DNA from: Chitinophagaceae bacterium
Lineage (GTDB): Bacteria; Bacteroidota; Bacteroidia; Chitinophagales; Chitinophagaceae
Direction of reading: 5' to 3'
DNA length: 7,802 nucleotides
Assembly: GCA_947463105.1 (NCBI GenBank)
Contig: CANHSD010000132.1
Coordinates: 1-7,802 of the forward strand
Shown here: positions 1-7,214 of the stretch, in pieces
Layout of the letters: every line of letters starts with the position of its first letter
How positions within the stretch are numbered: position 1 is the stretch's first letter
The notes under the pieces: generated by a model
What the model saw: only the letters and a program-made list of their open reading frames with translations
Told to the model about the DNA's origin: nothing
Databases searched by the model: none
Translations under genes and position numbers: made by a program

Positions 1-593
1 AAGGCAAGTGCCAACATTTTCAATGTTGGATGCTTGTGAATAAAAGTGGAGATTTTTTCTGAGAAGAAAAACATGATGATCATGGCAATGACCACAGCCA
101 CAATCATGATCTCTACGTGTTTAGCCATACCCACTGCAGTAATGATGCTGTCAAAAGAAAAAATCATGTCAATCAGGATAATCTGAGAGATGATGCTGAA
201 AAAAGAGGCCTGGACTTTTTTTCCTTCAGCATTGAATTCGTGTTCTCCTTCCAGTTTTGCGTGAATCTCTTTAACCGTTTTGTAAAGCAGGAACAGTCCA
301 CCGGCAAAAAGAATCAAGTTCCTGAGGTTGAATCCATAGTGTTTGCCATTCAGGTCTAGTCCAAACAATTCCTTGTTACCATTGGCAACCAGCCATCCCA
401 GGGCAAGCAACAACAAGATACGGACACTGATGCCCAGGATCATCCACAACCTGCGTGCAGCAAGCTTTTGTTCTGCTTTCAATCGTCCCATCAAAATGGA
501 AACAAAGATCACATTGTCAATCCCCAATACAATTTCAAGCAAAGAAAGTGTAATCAGGCTAATCAGCGAATCAACGGTCAATAAACTGGTCAT
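1..593 (-). CDS. TerC-family integral membrane protein (C-terminus cut by window edge)
   Basis: I translated this frame from the minus strand; it is open for 197 codons from ATG at 593-591 to the window edge. Two family signatures are visible: an acidic membrane motif EIVLGIDNVIF (residues 20-30) and a second one, LIDMIFSFDSI (140-150), in the usual TerC spacing. Hydrophobic segments lie at about 11-35, 51-70, 91-104, 133-155 and 160-178, with a charged loop (105-128) between the third and fourth. TerC proteins are multi-span inner-membrane proteins linked to tellurite resistance and, in several bacteria, to manganese or other metal export; the substrate here cannot be told. Family members of this type are roughly 230-270 residues, so some tens of C-terminal residues are missing. 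The start lies 1 base after the pyrD stop codon, which implies translational coupling and an operon with pyrD and the SPFH gene. No clear Shine-Dalgarno is seen. Family assignment is confident, function is not. Confidence 0.9.
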   Translation of the reverse strand, partial: MTSLLTVDSLISLITLSLLEIVLGIDNVIFVSILMGRLKAEQKLAARRLWMILGISVRILLLLALGWLVANGNKELFGLDLNGKHYGFNLRNLILFAGGLFLLYKTVKEIHAKLEGEHEFNAEGKKVQASFFSIISQIILIDMIFSFDSIITAVGMAKHVEIMIVAVVIAMIIMFFFSEKISTFIHKHPTLKMLALA

Positions 594-594
594 A

Positions 595-1752
595 TTATGC
601 TTTTATTTCTTTACAAATCTTTTTTACGATGCCTGGTCCTTCATAGATGAAACCTGTCCAAACCTGCACAAGCACTGCGCCGCGGTTGAATTTGTCTGCT
701 GCATCTTTTCCGGTGAAAACTCCTCCACTGGCGATAACCGGAACCTTGCCTGCTGTCAGCCTGGTGATTTTTTCAAGTATATCATCTGAAGCCGTCTTCA
801 AGGGTTGGCCACTCAATCCTCCCATGCCAATGGCTTCAGACTGGGCCTTGGATAGCCCAGACAGCTTTTCTCTTGAAATGGTTGTATTGCTTGAAACAAT
901 TCCATCCAATTGAATCTCTGCTGCCAGGTCAGCGATGTCCTGGAGTTGTCCATCGGTGAGGTCCGGTGCAATCTTAAGGAGAATTGGTTTTTGTACAGGC
1001 CTTTGTTTGTTATTTTCTTGCAGGGTTCCCAGAATTTTTAAGAGGGAGTCCTTGTCTTGCAGCGCCCTAAGTCCTGGTGTATTGGGTGAACTGACGTTTA
1101 CAACAAAATAGTCCACCACATCAAACAATTCATTAAAGCAAGTTTCATAATCCTTCCAGGCATCCTCATTCGGGGTCACCTTGTTCTTGCCAATGTTCCC
1201 GCCGATGATCATTTTACCCTGGATTCCTGTCTGCTTCCCAAACTCCACTCCAACCAAAGGTTGGTAATCCTGTTCAGGAGGGGCTCCGAGGCCTGCAGCG
1301 TGGGTTCGAGCCTGCCTGACGGCAGGCAGGAGAGGGGTGGTATTTTTCTTCCACTCCTCCAACCGCTTTCTGATTACCTTCACCCCGTCATTGTTGAATC
1401 CCATTCTGTTGATCAGGGCTTTGTCTTCGGGCAGCCTGAACAGCCGGGGTTTTTCGTTTCCTTCCTGAGGAAGGGGAGTAACCGTTCCTATTTCTACAAA
1501 GCCAAAACCAAGGGCTTCCAGTTCTCTCAGGTAACAAGCATTTTTGTCAAATCCGGCTCCGAGCCCGACAGGATTTTTAAAATAGAGTCCAAATGCAGTT
1601 CTTCCTAAACCAGGTGCAGCAGGTGTATAACATTTGCCAATGATTTTTCTGACCGGCCCGATACTGCAGGCTGTGCTTAGCAGATTCATTGAAAAATAAT
1701 GCGCCTGCTCGGCTTCCAAATTAAAAAGCAAATTTCTGAGAAGACGATACAT
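595..1752 (-). CDS. pyrD: Dihydroorotate dehydrogenase (quinone), class 2, with an in-frame insertion
   Basis: PyrD oxidises dihydroorotate to orotate, the fourth step of de novo UMP synthesis, passing electrons through FMN to membrane quinone. Class 2 is shown by the amphipathic N-terminal extension (residues about 1-45) and by the motifs GLGAGFDKNA (63-72, FMN-contacting K70), EIGTVTP (87-93), KPRLFRL (101-107), NRMGFNN (115-121), GGNIGKNK (184-191), NVSSPNTPGLR (219-229, where S222 matches the E. coli catalytic base Ser175), LLKIAPDL (258-265), SNTT (288-291), GGLSGQPLK (311-319) and SGGVFTGKDA (342-351). The protein is 385 residues against about 336 in E. coli. The surplus lies almost wholly between residues about 137 and 180, just before GGNIGKNK, and is described separately. 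All key residues remain, so the enzyme is probably functional. It sits 28 bp downstream of the SPFH gene and 1 bp upstream of the TerC gene. The start ATG at 1752-1750 fits the family N-terminus. Confidence 0.97.
   Translation of the reverse strand: MYRLLRNLLFNLEAEQAHYFSMNLLSTACSIGPVRKIIGKCYTPAAPGLGRTAFGLYFKNPVGLGAGFDKNACYLRELEALGFGFVEIGTVTPLPQEGNEKPRLFRLPEDKALINRMGFNNDGVKVIRKRLEEWKKNTTPLLPAVRQARTHAAGLGAPPEQDYQPLVGVEFGKQTGIQGKMIIGGNIGKNKVTPNEDAWKDYETCFNELFDVVDYFVVNVSSPNTPGLRALQDKDSLLKILGTLQENNKQRPVQKPILLKIAPDLTDGQLQDIADLAAEIQLDGIVSSNTTISREKLSGLSKAQSEAIGMGGLSGQPLKTASDDILEKITRLTAGKVPVIASGGVFTGKDAADKFNRGAVLVQVWTGFIYEGPGIVKKICKEIKA
1213..1344 (-). other. In-frame extra segment (about 44 codons) inside pyrD
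   Basis: Residues about 137-180 of PyrD have no counterpart in the usual class 2 enzyme, where a short loop joins the helix ending RLEEWKK to the strand MIIGGNIG. The part at 1269-1340 is about 70 percent G+C by count, clearly above its surroundings, and carries nested inverted repeats (1250-1264, 1269-1278 and 1311-1330). The encoded peptide is rich in Ala, Pro, Gln and Arg, with LLPAVRQA over the main palindrome. Outer limits are estimated from family knowledge, not from an alignment, and are uncertain by several codons. It may be one palindromic mobile element or a naturally variable loop that picked up an element. Confidence 0.65.
1311..1330. repeat. Perfect palindromic repeat within pyrD
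   Basis: The plus strand reads CCTGCCTGACGGCAGGCAGG: two 8-base arms that pair perfectly around the loop ACGG. Read in the pyrD direction (minus strand), none of the three frames contains a stop codon, whereas the opposite orientation has TGA in one frame. This suits survival inside a coding gene. It is only one copy in this window, so its status as a dispersed element is inferred. Confidence 0.75.
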
Positions 1753-1780
1753 GGCACAAAGGTAATAGTCTTGGGTGATG

Positions 1781-2644
1781 TTACATTGAACCTGTGTTCA
1801 GAATTGGAGAAACAGATTTCTCGCCACAAAGCACCACCATAAGATTACTCACCATGGCTGCTTTCTTTTCATCATCCAGTTTAACGATGTTTCTTTCTGA
1901 TAATTTATCGAGGGCCATTTCTACCATGCCTACAGCGCCTTCTACAATTTTGGATCTTGCAGCAACAATGGCTGTAGCCTGCTGGCGCTGTAACATGGCA
2001 CCTGCAATTTCCGGGGCATAAGCCAGGTGAGAAATTCTTGCTTCAAGAATAGTGATGCCGGCATTGACCAAACGATTGTTTAACTCATCCTCCATCATTT
2101 GTGTCACCTGATCGCTGTTTCCGCTAAGTGTAATCTGGGGGTGATCGCTTTCGATATTGTCGTATGCATAACTTGTGGCAAGGTGACGGACAGCTGCCTC
2201 ACTTTGGTTTTTTACATATTCCCTGAAATTGTCTACCTCAAAAGTGGCTTTGTAGGTATCACTGATTTGCCAAAGAATCACAACGGCAATTTCGATGGGG
2301 TTGCCCAATTTGTCATTCACCTTCAATTTACTGGACTCAGTACTTTGGGTTCTCAAAGTGACTTTCGTTTTTTTATAAAGCGGGTTGACAAATAAGAGTC
2401 CGTTTTGCTTGATGGTGCCAACGTATTTACCAAAGAAGGTGAGCACTGTCGCATAGTTGGGCTGAACAACAGTAATTCCATTGATAATAAATAAGTCAAA
2501 TATTCCAACCAGGATAAGCAGCACAACATAGAGTCCGGATAAACTGCCATTGGAGTTAACCAGCAAGAAAACGATAATAAGTGGCAATCCAAGTGCCAAT
2601 AACAGTGCTTTAAAACCTGAGGGAGCTAAAGATAATTTTTCCAT
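1781..2644 (-). CDS. SPFH (band 7/stomatin-like) domain membrane protein
   Basis: The 287-residue product has two hydrophobic N-terminal segments (about 11-30 and 38-55), then an SPFH/band-7 domain from about residue 56 (VVQPNYATVLTFFGKYVGTI at 59-78, start of the beta-rich half) to about 215. After that comes an Ala/Gln-rich helix (RQQATAIVAARSKIVEGAV, 220-238) typical of the coiled region that follows SPFH domains. Such proteins form large rings or membrane microdomains and often act as scaffolds for proteases or in membrane-stress tolerance; the exact partner cannot be told here. There is no NfeD-like neighbour, which is the common partner of one SPFH class. It is the first gene of the likely operon SPFH-pyrD-terC: 28 bp separate it from pyrD. 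Its upstream region contains a candidate BlaI-type operator within a -35/-10 pair. ATG at 2644-2642 is the only start that keeps both membrane segments in full. Confidence 0.9.
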   Translation of the reverse strand: MEKLSLAPSGFKALLLALGLPLIIVFLLVNSNGSLSGLYVVLLILVGIFDLFIINGITVVQPNYATVLTFFGKYVGTIKQNGLLFVNPLYKKTKVTLRTQSTESSKLKVNDKLGNPIEIAVVILWQISDTYKATFEVDNFREYVKNQSEAAVRHLATSYAYDNIESDHPQITLSGNSDQVTQMMEDELNNRLVNAGITILEARISHLAYAPEIAGAMLQRQQATAIVAARSKIVEGAVGMVEMALDKLSERNIVKLDDEKKAAMVSNLMVVLCGEKSVSPILNTGSM

Positions 2645-2696
2645 AATGTTGAGATAATCGAATTAAGATATCATTTATTCGGTTTTGGTTGTCTCC

Positions 2697-2722
2697 ATAA
2701 AAAATAAATTTTTATTTTTTAT
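2697..2722. repeat. Perfect A/T-only inverted repeat in the SPFH leader
   Basis: ATAAAAAATAAA (2697-2708) and TTTATTTTTTAT (2711-2722) are exact reverse complements separated by TT. The repeat contains no G or C and directly abuts the ACTAAA/TTTAGT palindrome at 2723. It overlaps the predicted -10 and transcription start of the SPFH operon. It may ease promoter melting or bind a protein. As an intrinsic terminator for the lipoprotein gene it would be weak because the stem has no G-C pairs. Confidence 0.6.
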
Positions 2723-2747
2723 AACTAAAAATTTAGTTTTTGAACAA
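2718..2747 (-). promoter_or_regulatory. Candidate promoter of the SPFH-pyrD-terC operon
   Basis: On the minus strand TTGTTC (2747-2742) is followed after 18 bases by TATAAA (2723-2718), about 74 bases ahead of the SPFH start codon. These are sigma-70-like -35 and -10 hexamers. Bacteroidota often use a different consensus (TTTG and TAnnTTTG), so the call is tentative, but the operator palindrome fits the spacer exactly, which supports it. Confidence 0.45.
2723..2738. promoter_or_regulatory. Candidate BlaI-type operator in front of the SPFH operon
   Basis: AACTAAAAATTTAGTT is a perfect inverted repeat of 7-base arms with a 2-base centre. The same arms occur in the two palindromes in front of the BlaI-family gene at 7345, which is the reason for the assignment. 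It lies between the predicted -35 and -10 of the SPFH operon, where a bound repressor would block RNA polymerase, and 36 bp beyond the lipoprotein stop codon. Confidence 0.6.
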
Positions 2748-2774
2748 GACATTAAACCAGGCAGAGACCTACTG

Positions 2775-3230
2775 CTAATAATTAGCTCCCCAATCAGCCT
2801 TTAAAACGATAGGCTTGTTGCTGCTTTTATTGATTTCAATGGGATTGATGAGCCCATCCAGACTGGAAATATTGCTATAAAACTGACCGTCTTTCCCCAA
2901 AAGGACCGAGTACTTTCCTGGCTTTAATTTCAACTTAAAACTGCCATCTTTTTCTGCTAACGATTGGGCAACCAATTTTTTATCTGTCATCAAGAACACC
3001 CCCTGTTCTCCGGTAGGCATCCCCATGTTCATCAGTGTGGGCGCAAAGAAATAGACAGTAGTACTAAAGCCGGCTGGCTCCTCATTTAGGACATCAGGTG
3101 AAGGCATCTGGTTTCCCATTACACGCTTCACCTTACCTGTAACCTGCACTATTGCACTCCCACAACCCACCAGGGAAAGCAGTAGCAGCATAAATACCAT
3201 CGTTTTCCCGTTAATCCACATTTTGCACAT
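2775..3230 (-). CDS. Small lipoprotein with carboxypeptidase-regulatory-like fold
   Basis: The 151-residue product begins with a basic n-region and hydrophobic stretch (11-20) leading to a lipobox LVGC (20-23), so Cys23 is the predicted lipidated residue after signal peptidase II cleavage. The mature part has the pattern of a CarboxypepD_reg-like beta-sandwich: a first strand VTGKVKRVMGNQMP (30-43) and the hallmark DGSFKLKLKPGKYSVLL (95-111), followed by a strand pair to the C-terminus. Such domains are widespread in Bacteroidota surface proteins and have no enzymatic activity of their own; the role here is unknown. Met4 and Met11 are possible alternative starts, and all keep the lipobox. It is divergent from the S8 protease gene (79 bp apart) and 130 bp upstream of the SPFH gene, from which it is probably transcribed separately, since a promoter-like element lies in between. 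Confidence 0.8.
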   Translation of the reverse strand: MCKMWINGKTMVFMLLLLSLVGCGSAIVQVTGKVKRVMGNQMPSPDVLNEEPAGFSTTVYFFAPTLMNMGMPTGEQGVFLMTDKKLVAQSLAEKDGSFKLKLKPGKYSVLLGKDGQFYSNISSLDGLINPIEINKSSNKPIVLKADWGANY

Positions 3231-3309
3231 CCAATTTAATAATTGTTTAAATTCGGCTTATTTTGAACAAGTTAGCTTTTTCAGGCCAATAATTTTTATC
3301 TTCAACGTT
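3231..3309. promoter_or_regulatory. Divergent intergenic region between lipoprotein and S8 protease genes
   Basis: This short A/T-rich spacer must hold the start signals of both divergent genes. On the minus strand CTTGTTCAAAA (3271-3261) repeats exactly the 11 bases that carry the predicted -35 of the SPFH promoter (2748-2738), so it is a candidate -35 region for the lipoprotein gene; the -10 is unclear. On the plus strand TATTTTG (3259-3265) is close to the Bacteroidota -7 element TAnnTTTG, but no well-spaced TTTG is seen upstream. No ACTAAA/TTTAGT palindrome is present here. Confidence 0.35.
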
Positions 3310-6300
3310 ATGAGAATGCAAAAAAATAAAGTTTTTGTTGTTGTAGCTTTTTTATTGCTATGTAACACATTATTGAATGCACAAAAGCAAACCATACCTC
3401 AAATACGTGAGCTTAAGAAAATTTCAATTGATCAAGGTAAAATAGAAACACAACGGTATGAAAAAGCAATGAGCATTGCTGCCCAAAAGGGATGGAGATT
3501 AACCATTATAGATGACAAGGGGAACATCGCTCAACTGGTTGGTGTTGACGAATTAGGTTTTCCAATGTATGTTGGCACTCAAAGTAACGTAATAGCTGCA
3601 TCTACAATTGGTACAAATAAATTATGGACTGGAGGAAGCGCTGGATTAAATTTAAATGGATCAAGTGATTTACTTACCAATAAGCTCGCTTTGTGGGATG
3701 GAGGTTTGGTCAATAAGTCACACGTTGAGCTCAATGGTAGAATCACACAAAAGGACAACGCTGCAACAGTAGACAATCACGCAACACACGTTACCGGTAC
3801 ACTAGTAGCATCAGGCGTGAATAGTGTAGCAAAAGGTATGGCACATGGCATCAAAGGAATCATTGCTTATGATTTTGCTAATCACATCTCAGAGATTTCC
3901 GGTGAAGCTTCAAACCTTCTTGTGTCTAATCACTCCTATGGTAGTATTGCAGGATGGAGATTCAACAGTGCACAAAACAGATGGGAATTCTGGGGCGCTC
4001 CAGGATCAACGGAGGATTGGAAATTTGGTCATTACAGTTCAGAGGCACAAATGTGGGATTCGATAGCAACCCTATCGCCTAACTACCTTCTTGTGAAATC
4101 AGCAGGCAACAACAGAAACGAAAGCGGTCCTGCCTTGGGTGCCAACTATTGGAGATTTAATGAATCCAATTCCATGGTTGATGCAGGCGCAAGGCCAGCA
4201 GGCATAAATGATCAAATTGGTTTTGACTTATTACCCACTTATACCAATGCTAAGAATGCGCTGATTGTAGGAAATGTTTTGCCTATTTCAGGTGGCTATA
4301 CTTCAGCATCTGATGTAGTTCTCAGTAACAGTAGCAGTTTTGGACCGACAGACGATGGCAGGATAAAACCAGATGTTGTAGCAAACGGCACAGGATTAAC
4401 TTCTTCAGGTGCTGGGAGTAATTCTTCTTATTCAACACTATCTGGTACATCTATGTCCTCTCCTACTATAGCTGGTTCCGCTATTTTGTTGCAAGAACTT
4501 TTCATGAGAAAAAACAACAACAATGCAGCATGGTCCTCCACCATCAAGGGATTGATTTTACACACTACTGATAAAGCAACAACTGTTTCGGGGCCAGATT
4601 ACAAACATGGATGGGGACTTGCCAATATTGCCAGAGCAGCAGGTGTGCTTAATAATACACAAAACAATTTGGTAGTAGAAAAAAACCTGAAAAATGATTC
4701 AGTATATACAGTAAATGTAGTTGCATCGGGTAAAGGTTCTTTAAGTGCAACAATTGTATGGACTGACCCAGCCGGTTCAATTACTCCAAATGGAGTGCTC
4801 AATTCTAGAGATAAGAAATTGGTAAATGATTTAGACCTTCGCGTTAAACAAGGAAACAACACTTTCTTCCCTTGGAAACTAGATGGTAGCGCCCCTTTCA
4901 ATTCTGCTACAAGAGGAGACAATGATGTTGATAATGTTGAAAAGATTGAGATAGACTCTGTTTTACTTGGCGAAACATACACCATTGAGGTACGTCATAA
5001 GGGCCAACTGATCAGGGGTAATGGCAGTCAGAATTTTTCTTTGATTGTTTCTGGAATTGGTGGAAAAGCTTACTCACCTGCCACATTCACTGACCAAAGT
5101 GGTGCTTACATTGATTCGCTTTCATTTGGAGACATCAGCACGAAATACAAAGACACGTGTAGCAGTTATAAAGACAGCAGACTCTCTACATATACCATTG
5201 AATCAGGTGGGTCAAATGCTTTCTTTATGCGCGTGAGAAGTTGCGATAAAACCAACAACGTCAGGTATGCCAAAATATTTATTGATACCAATAATGATGG
5301 TGATTTTAGAGATGCCGGTGAATCATTTGCAACCAGTCAGGCGCTGCAAAACGATAGCACATTCAGAACAACTATCAGCTTACCTACAGGCTTTGCCATT
5401 GGAGATAATTTGCTGATGCGCGTAATAGTTTCAGAAACCAATGCCCCTAACTCAATTCAAGCTTCCGGCAGTTATACGAGAGGTGAAGCGCAGGATTATA
5501 CGCTAACTATTGTAAGACCTTCTAACGATCTTGCATTAAACTCAATTGTTTACCCTTTTGATGGTGAATGTGCAGATGGCGCTCAATATGTTACAATTAA
5601 ATTCAGAAACGCTGGAAGCAAAGAGCAAAGGAATATTCCTTTATCAGTAGAAATAAAAGAAAATGGAAATCCTCTTTCAACCATCACAGGTTTATTTAAT
5701 AGTACACTTGAATCTAGTGCTGAATCTGAGTACACATTCCAAACACCATTTGTTATGAAGGCTAATTCAAAATATACTTTTACAGCAAAAGCAAATTTGG
5801 TAACTGATCAGAATGCAGAAAACAACCAGGTGGTTTCAGAAGCAAATGCCTTGGGGACTGGTGTTGCACCGACAGGGTTACAGGCGTTGATTTGTAATAA
5901 TTCAGCAGCTTTGCTTAGAGGCACTACAACTGCTGGTAATTATATCAGCTGGTTTGTATCGGATACCGCAAAAATGCCATTTGCTTTATCAACAGTTAAT
6001 ACAATCGCCAACACAAGTATATTGAAAGCTGACAAGAAATATTTTGGATCTTTTAATGACCTTGTTGGAACAGTAGGCCCGAAAGACAAAACAGCATTTT
6101 CTTTTGGCGGATACAATGAATTTAACGGCAATTTCGTACGTTTCTCCAATTCTGTTCCAATGGTAATTGAATCAGTAAAGATGTTTATTGGCAATCCTGG
6201 TAAGGTCAGAGTTATCTTGGCTGATCTGGCGAGCGAAAATGCTCAAGGGGGATATAGTTATTTCAATTTGGGTCAAAGAGATTTTATTGTCTCCAATACC

Positions 6301-7116
6301 AGACCAACTGCACAAGCTGGTGTAGTTACAGAGAATGATCCCAACGACAAGGGAATGATTTTCAATTTGAACTTTGGCGTAATCACACCCGGAAATCACG
6401 TGTTGATTATGCAGTGTACCGATGGCGCAACAGTTTATAGAAACAACAATATAACCGCTTCACCTTATCCACAAAATATTAATGGCATAAACTCGGGGCT
6501 GAGTGTTACAGGAAACAGTGTTGTTCCTTCATCTACTGCCGATCCAAATCAGTTCTACTATTTCTTCTACGACATGAGAGTAAGACTGCTTTCAGAAGGT
6601 TGTCCAACAGCTAAAACTCCCGTTACAGCCATCAATAATTTAATTCCTACAGTTACAAGAATTGCTGATACCTTGATTAGTTCTATCGCAAATGGCAATC
6701 AATGGCAGTTGAATGGAGTTGATATTCAAGGTGAAAAAGGACAAAAACTTAAAGTCACTCAATCTGGTAAATACAGAACTTCAATTCTTGATGATTTTAA
6801 TTGCGAAAGCTTATCTGCAGAACAAGATGTAACGGTAACTTCAATAATTAATGTTGCTCCAGATAAAATCAAATTTACTGTAGCTCCTAACCCAAGTAAT
6901 GGCAACTTTAATCTTAGCTTCAGTGTTACAGGCCGCGAGGATTTAGCTATTGCAGTTTTAAGTTCGGAGGGAAGAGAAGTATTCCGGCAAACGCAGGCAA
7001 ATTTCAGTGGAAACTACAAAAGAAGTATCTCCTTGCAAAATGCCAAACCGGGTGTATACCTCATCAAGATTACACACGGTTTACATCAGTACATCAAGCG
7101 CGTTATTATTCTTTAA
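3310..7116 (+). CDS. Secreted S8 (KP-43-like) subtilase with GEVED domain and T9SS sorting tail
   Basis: This 1268-residue multidomain serine protease is probably exported across the inner membrane by Sec and across the outer membrane by the type IX system. A signal peptide spans residues 1-24 (cleavage after LNA). The subtilase domain (about 95-450) has Asp130 in ALWDGG, His157 in NHATHVTGT, oxyanion Asn267 in SAGNN and Ser381 in SGTSMSSP. A KP-43-like beta-barrel follows (about 457-580; NDLDLRV at 506-512, DNVEKIEI at 541-548), then a GEVED-type domain (about 595-735, ending GEAQDYTLTI), a CARDB-like beta-sandwich (about 738-848), an Ig-like stretch (about 850-920), a jelly-roll-like stretch (about 925-1097) and a short Ig-like repeat (about 1118-1175). 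A type A T9SS domain (about 1189-1268) has PNPSNGNF, GVYLIKI and the terminal KRVIIL. The start at 3310 (or 3316) is preferred over the in-frame ATG at 3223, which would bury the signal peptide. The gene looks somewhat AT-richer than pyrD. Substrate unknown. Confidence 0.93.
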   Translation: MRMQKNKVFVVVAFLLLCNTLLNAQKQTIPQIRELKKISIDQGKIETQRYEKAMSIAAQKGWRLTIIDDKGNIAQLVGVDELGFPMYVGTQSNVIAASTIGTNKLWTGGSAGLNLNGSSDLLTNKLALWDGGLVNKSHVELNGRITQKDNAATVDNHATHVTGTLVASGVNSVAKGMAHGIKGIIAYDFANHISEISGEASNLLVSNHSYGSIAGWRFNSAQNRWEFWGAPGSTEDWKFGHYSSEAQMWDSIATLSPNYLLVKSAGNNRNESGPALGANYWRFNESNSMVDAGARPAGINDQIGFDLLPTYTNAKNALIVGNVLPISGGYTSASDVVLSNSSSFGPTDDGRIKPDVVANGTGLTSSGAGSNSSYSTLSGTSMSSPTIAGSAILLQELFMRKNNNNAAWSSTIKGLILHTTDKATTVSGPDYKHGWGLANIARAAGVLNNTQNNLVVEKNLKNDSVYTVNVVASGKGSLSATIVWTDPAGSITPNGVLNSRDKKLVNDLDLRVKQGNNTFFPWKLDGSAPFNSATRGDNDVDNVEKIEIDSVLLGETYTIEVRHKGQLIRGNGSQNFSLIVSGIGGKAYSPATFTDQSGAYIDSLSFGDISTKYKDTCSSYKDSRLSTYTIESGGSNAFFMRVRSCDKTNNVRYAKIFIDTNNDGDFRDAGESFATSQALQNDSTFRTTISLPTGFAIGDNLLMRVIVSETNAPNSIQASGSYTRGEAQDYTLTIVRPSNDLALNSIVYPFDGECADGAQYVTIKFRNAGSKEQRNIPLSVEIKENGNPLSTITGLFNSTLESSAESEYTFQTPFVMKANSKYTFTAKANLVTDQNAENNQVVSEANALGTGVAPTGLQALICNNSAALLRGTTTAGNYISWFVSDTAKMPFALSTVNTIANTSILKADKKYFGSFNDLVGTVGPKDKTAFSFGGYNEFNGNFVRFSNSVPMVIESVKMFIGNPGKVRVILADLASENAQGGYSYFNLGQRDFIVSNTRPTAQAGVVTENDPNDKGMIFNLNFGVITPGNHVLIMQCTDGATVYRNNNITASPYPQNINGINSGLSVTGNSVVPSSTADPNQFYYFFYDMRVRLLSEGCPTAKTPVTAINNLIPTVTRIADTLISSIANGNQWQLNGVDIQGEKGQKLKVTQSGKYRTSILDDFNCESLSAEQDVTVTSIINVAPDKIKFTVAPNPSNGNFNLSFSVTGREDLAIAVLSSEGREVFRQTQANFSGNYKRSISLQNAKPGVYLIKITHGLHQYIKRVIIL

Positions 7117-7130
7117 TAGAATAAAGAATA
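7107..7130 (+). other. Weak stem-loop spanning the S8 protease stop codon
   Basis: TATTCTTTA (7107-7115) and TAAAGAATA (7122-7130) are exact reverse complements around a 6-base loop. The stop codon TAA (7114-7116) lies at the loop edge. Only one G-C pair is present in each arm, and no T-run follows, so this is not a terminator by itself. It could shield the mRNA 3' end or be chance in A/T-rich DNA. Confidence 0.3.
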
Positions 7131-7159
7131 GTCCTACAAGAAGTCGACAGTTTTAAAAT

Positions 7160-7195
7160 AATCCCGGTTGCCTCAAGTGACCGGGATTTTTGTTT
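7160..7195 (+). terminator. Intrinsic terminator after the S8 protease gene
   Basis: AATCCCGGT (7160-7168) pairs perfectly with ACCGGGATT (7180-7188), with two possible further G-T pairs closing a loop. The right arm runs into TTTTTGTTT. A 9-bp stem with five G-C pairs followed by a T-tract 44 bases after the stop codon is a classic Rho-independent terminator, separating the protease from the BlaI-family gene. Confidence 0.9.
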
Positions 7196-7214
7196 CCCAC
7201 TTCGGCATCGAAGA

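Noticed and set aside
343..789. Plus-strand open frame of 148 codons across terC and the end of pyrD
   Set aside because: It lies antisense to two well-supported genes and has no recognisable domain.
1292..1330. tRNA-like T-arm (GGGTTCGAGCC) in the pyrD insertion
   Set aside because: The bases around the TTCGAGC loop do not form a five-pair stem, there is no acceptor, D or anticodon arm, and the frame is part of pyrD.
2697..2722. A/T inverted repeat as the lipoprotein gene's intrinsic terminator
   Set aside because: The stem has no G-C pair and overlaps the predicted SPFH promoter, so efficient termination is doubtful. I kept it as a repeat only.
3223..3309. In-frame upstream ATG that would lengthen the S8 protease by 29 residues
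   Set aside because: It overlaps the divergent lipoprotein start and would place the clear signal peptide (from 3310) inside the protein. The 29 residues look like translated intergenic DNA.
4599..4985. Minus-strand open frame of 128 codons inside the S8 protease
   Set aside because: It is antisense to the KP-43-like barrel, whose motifs are clear; the composition is that of a shadow frame.
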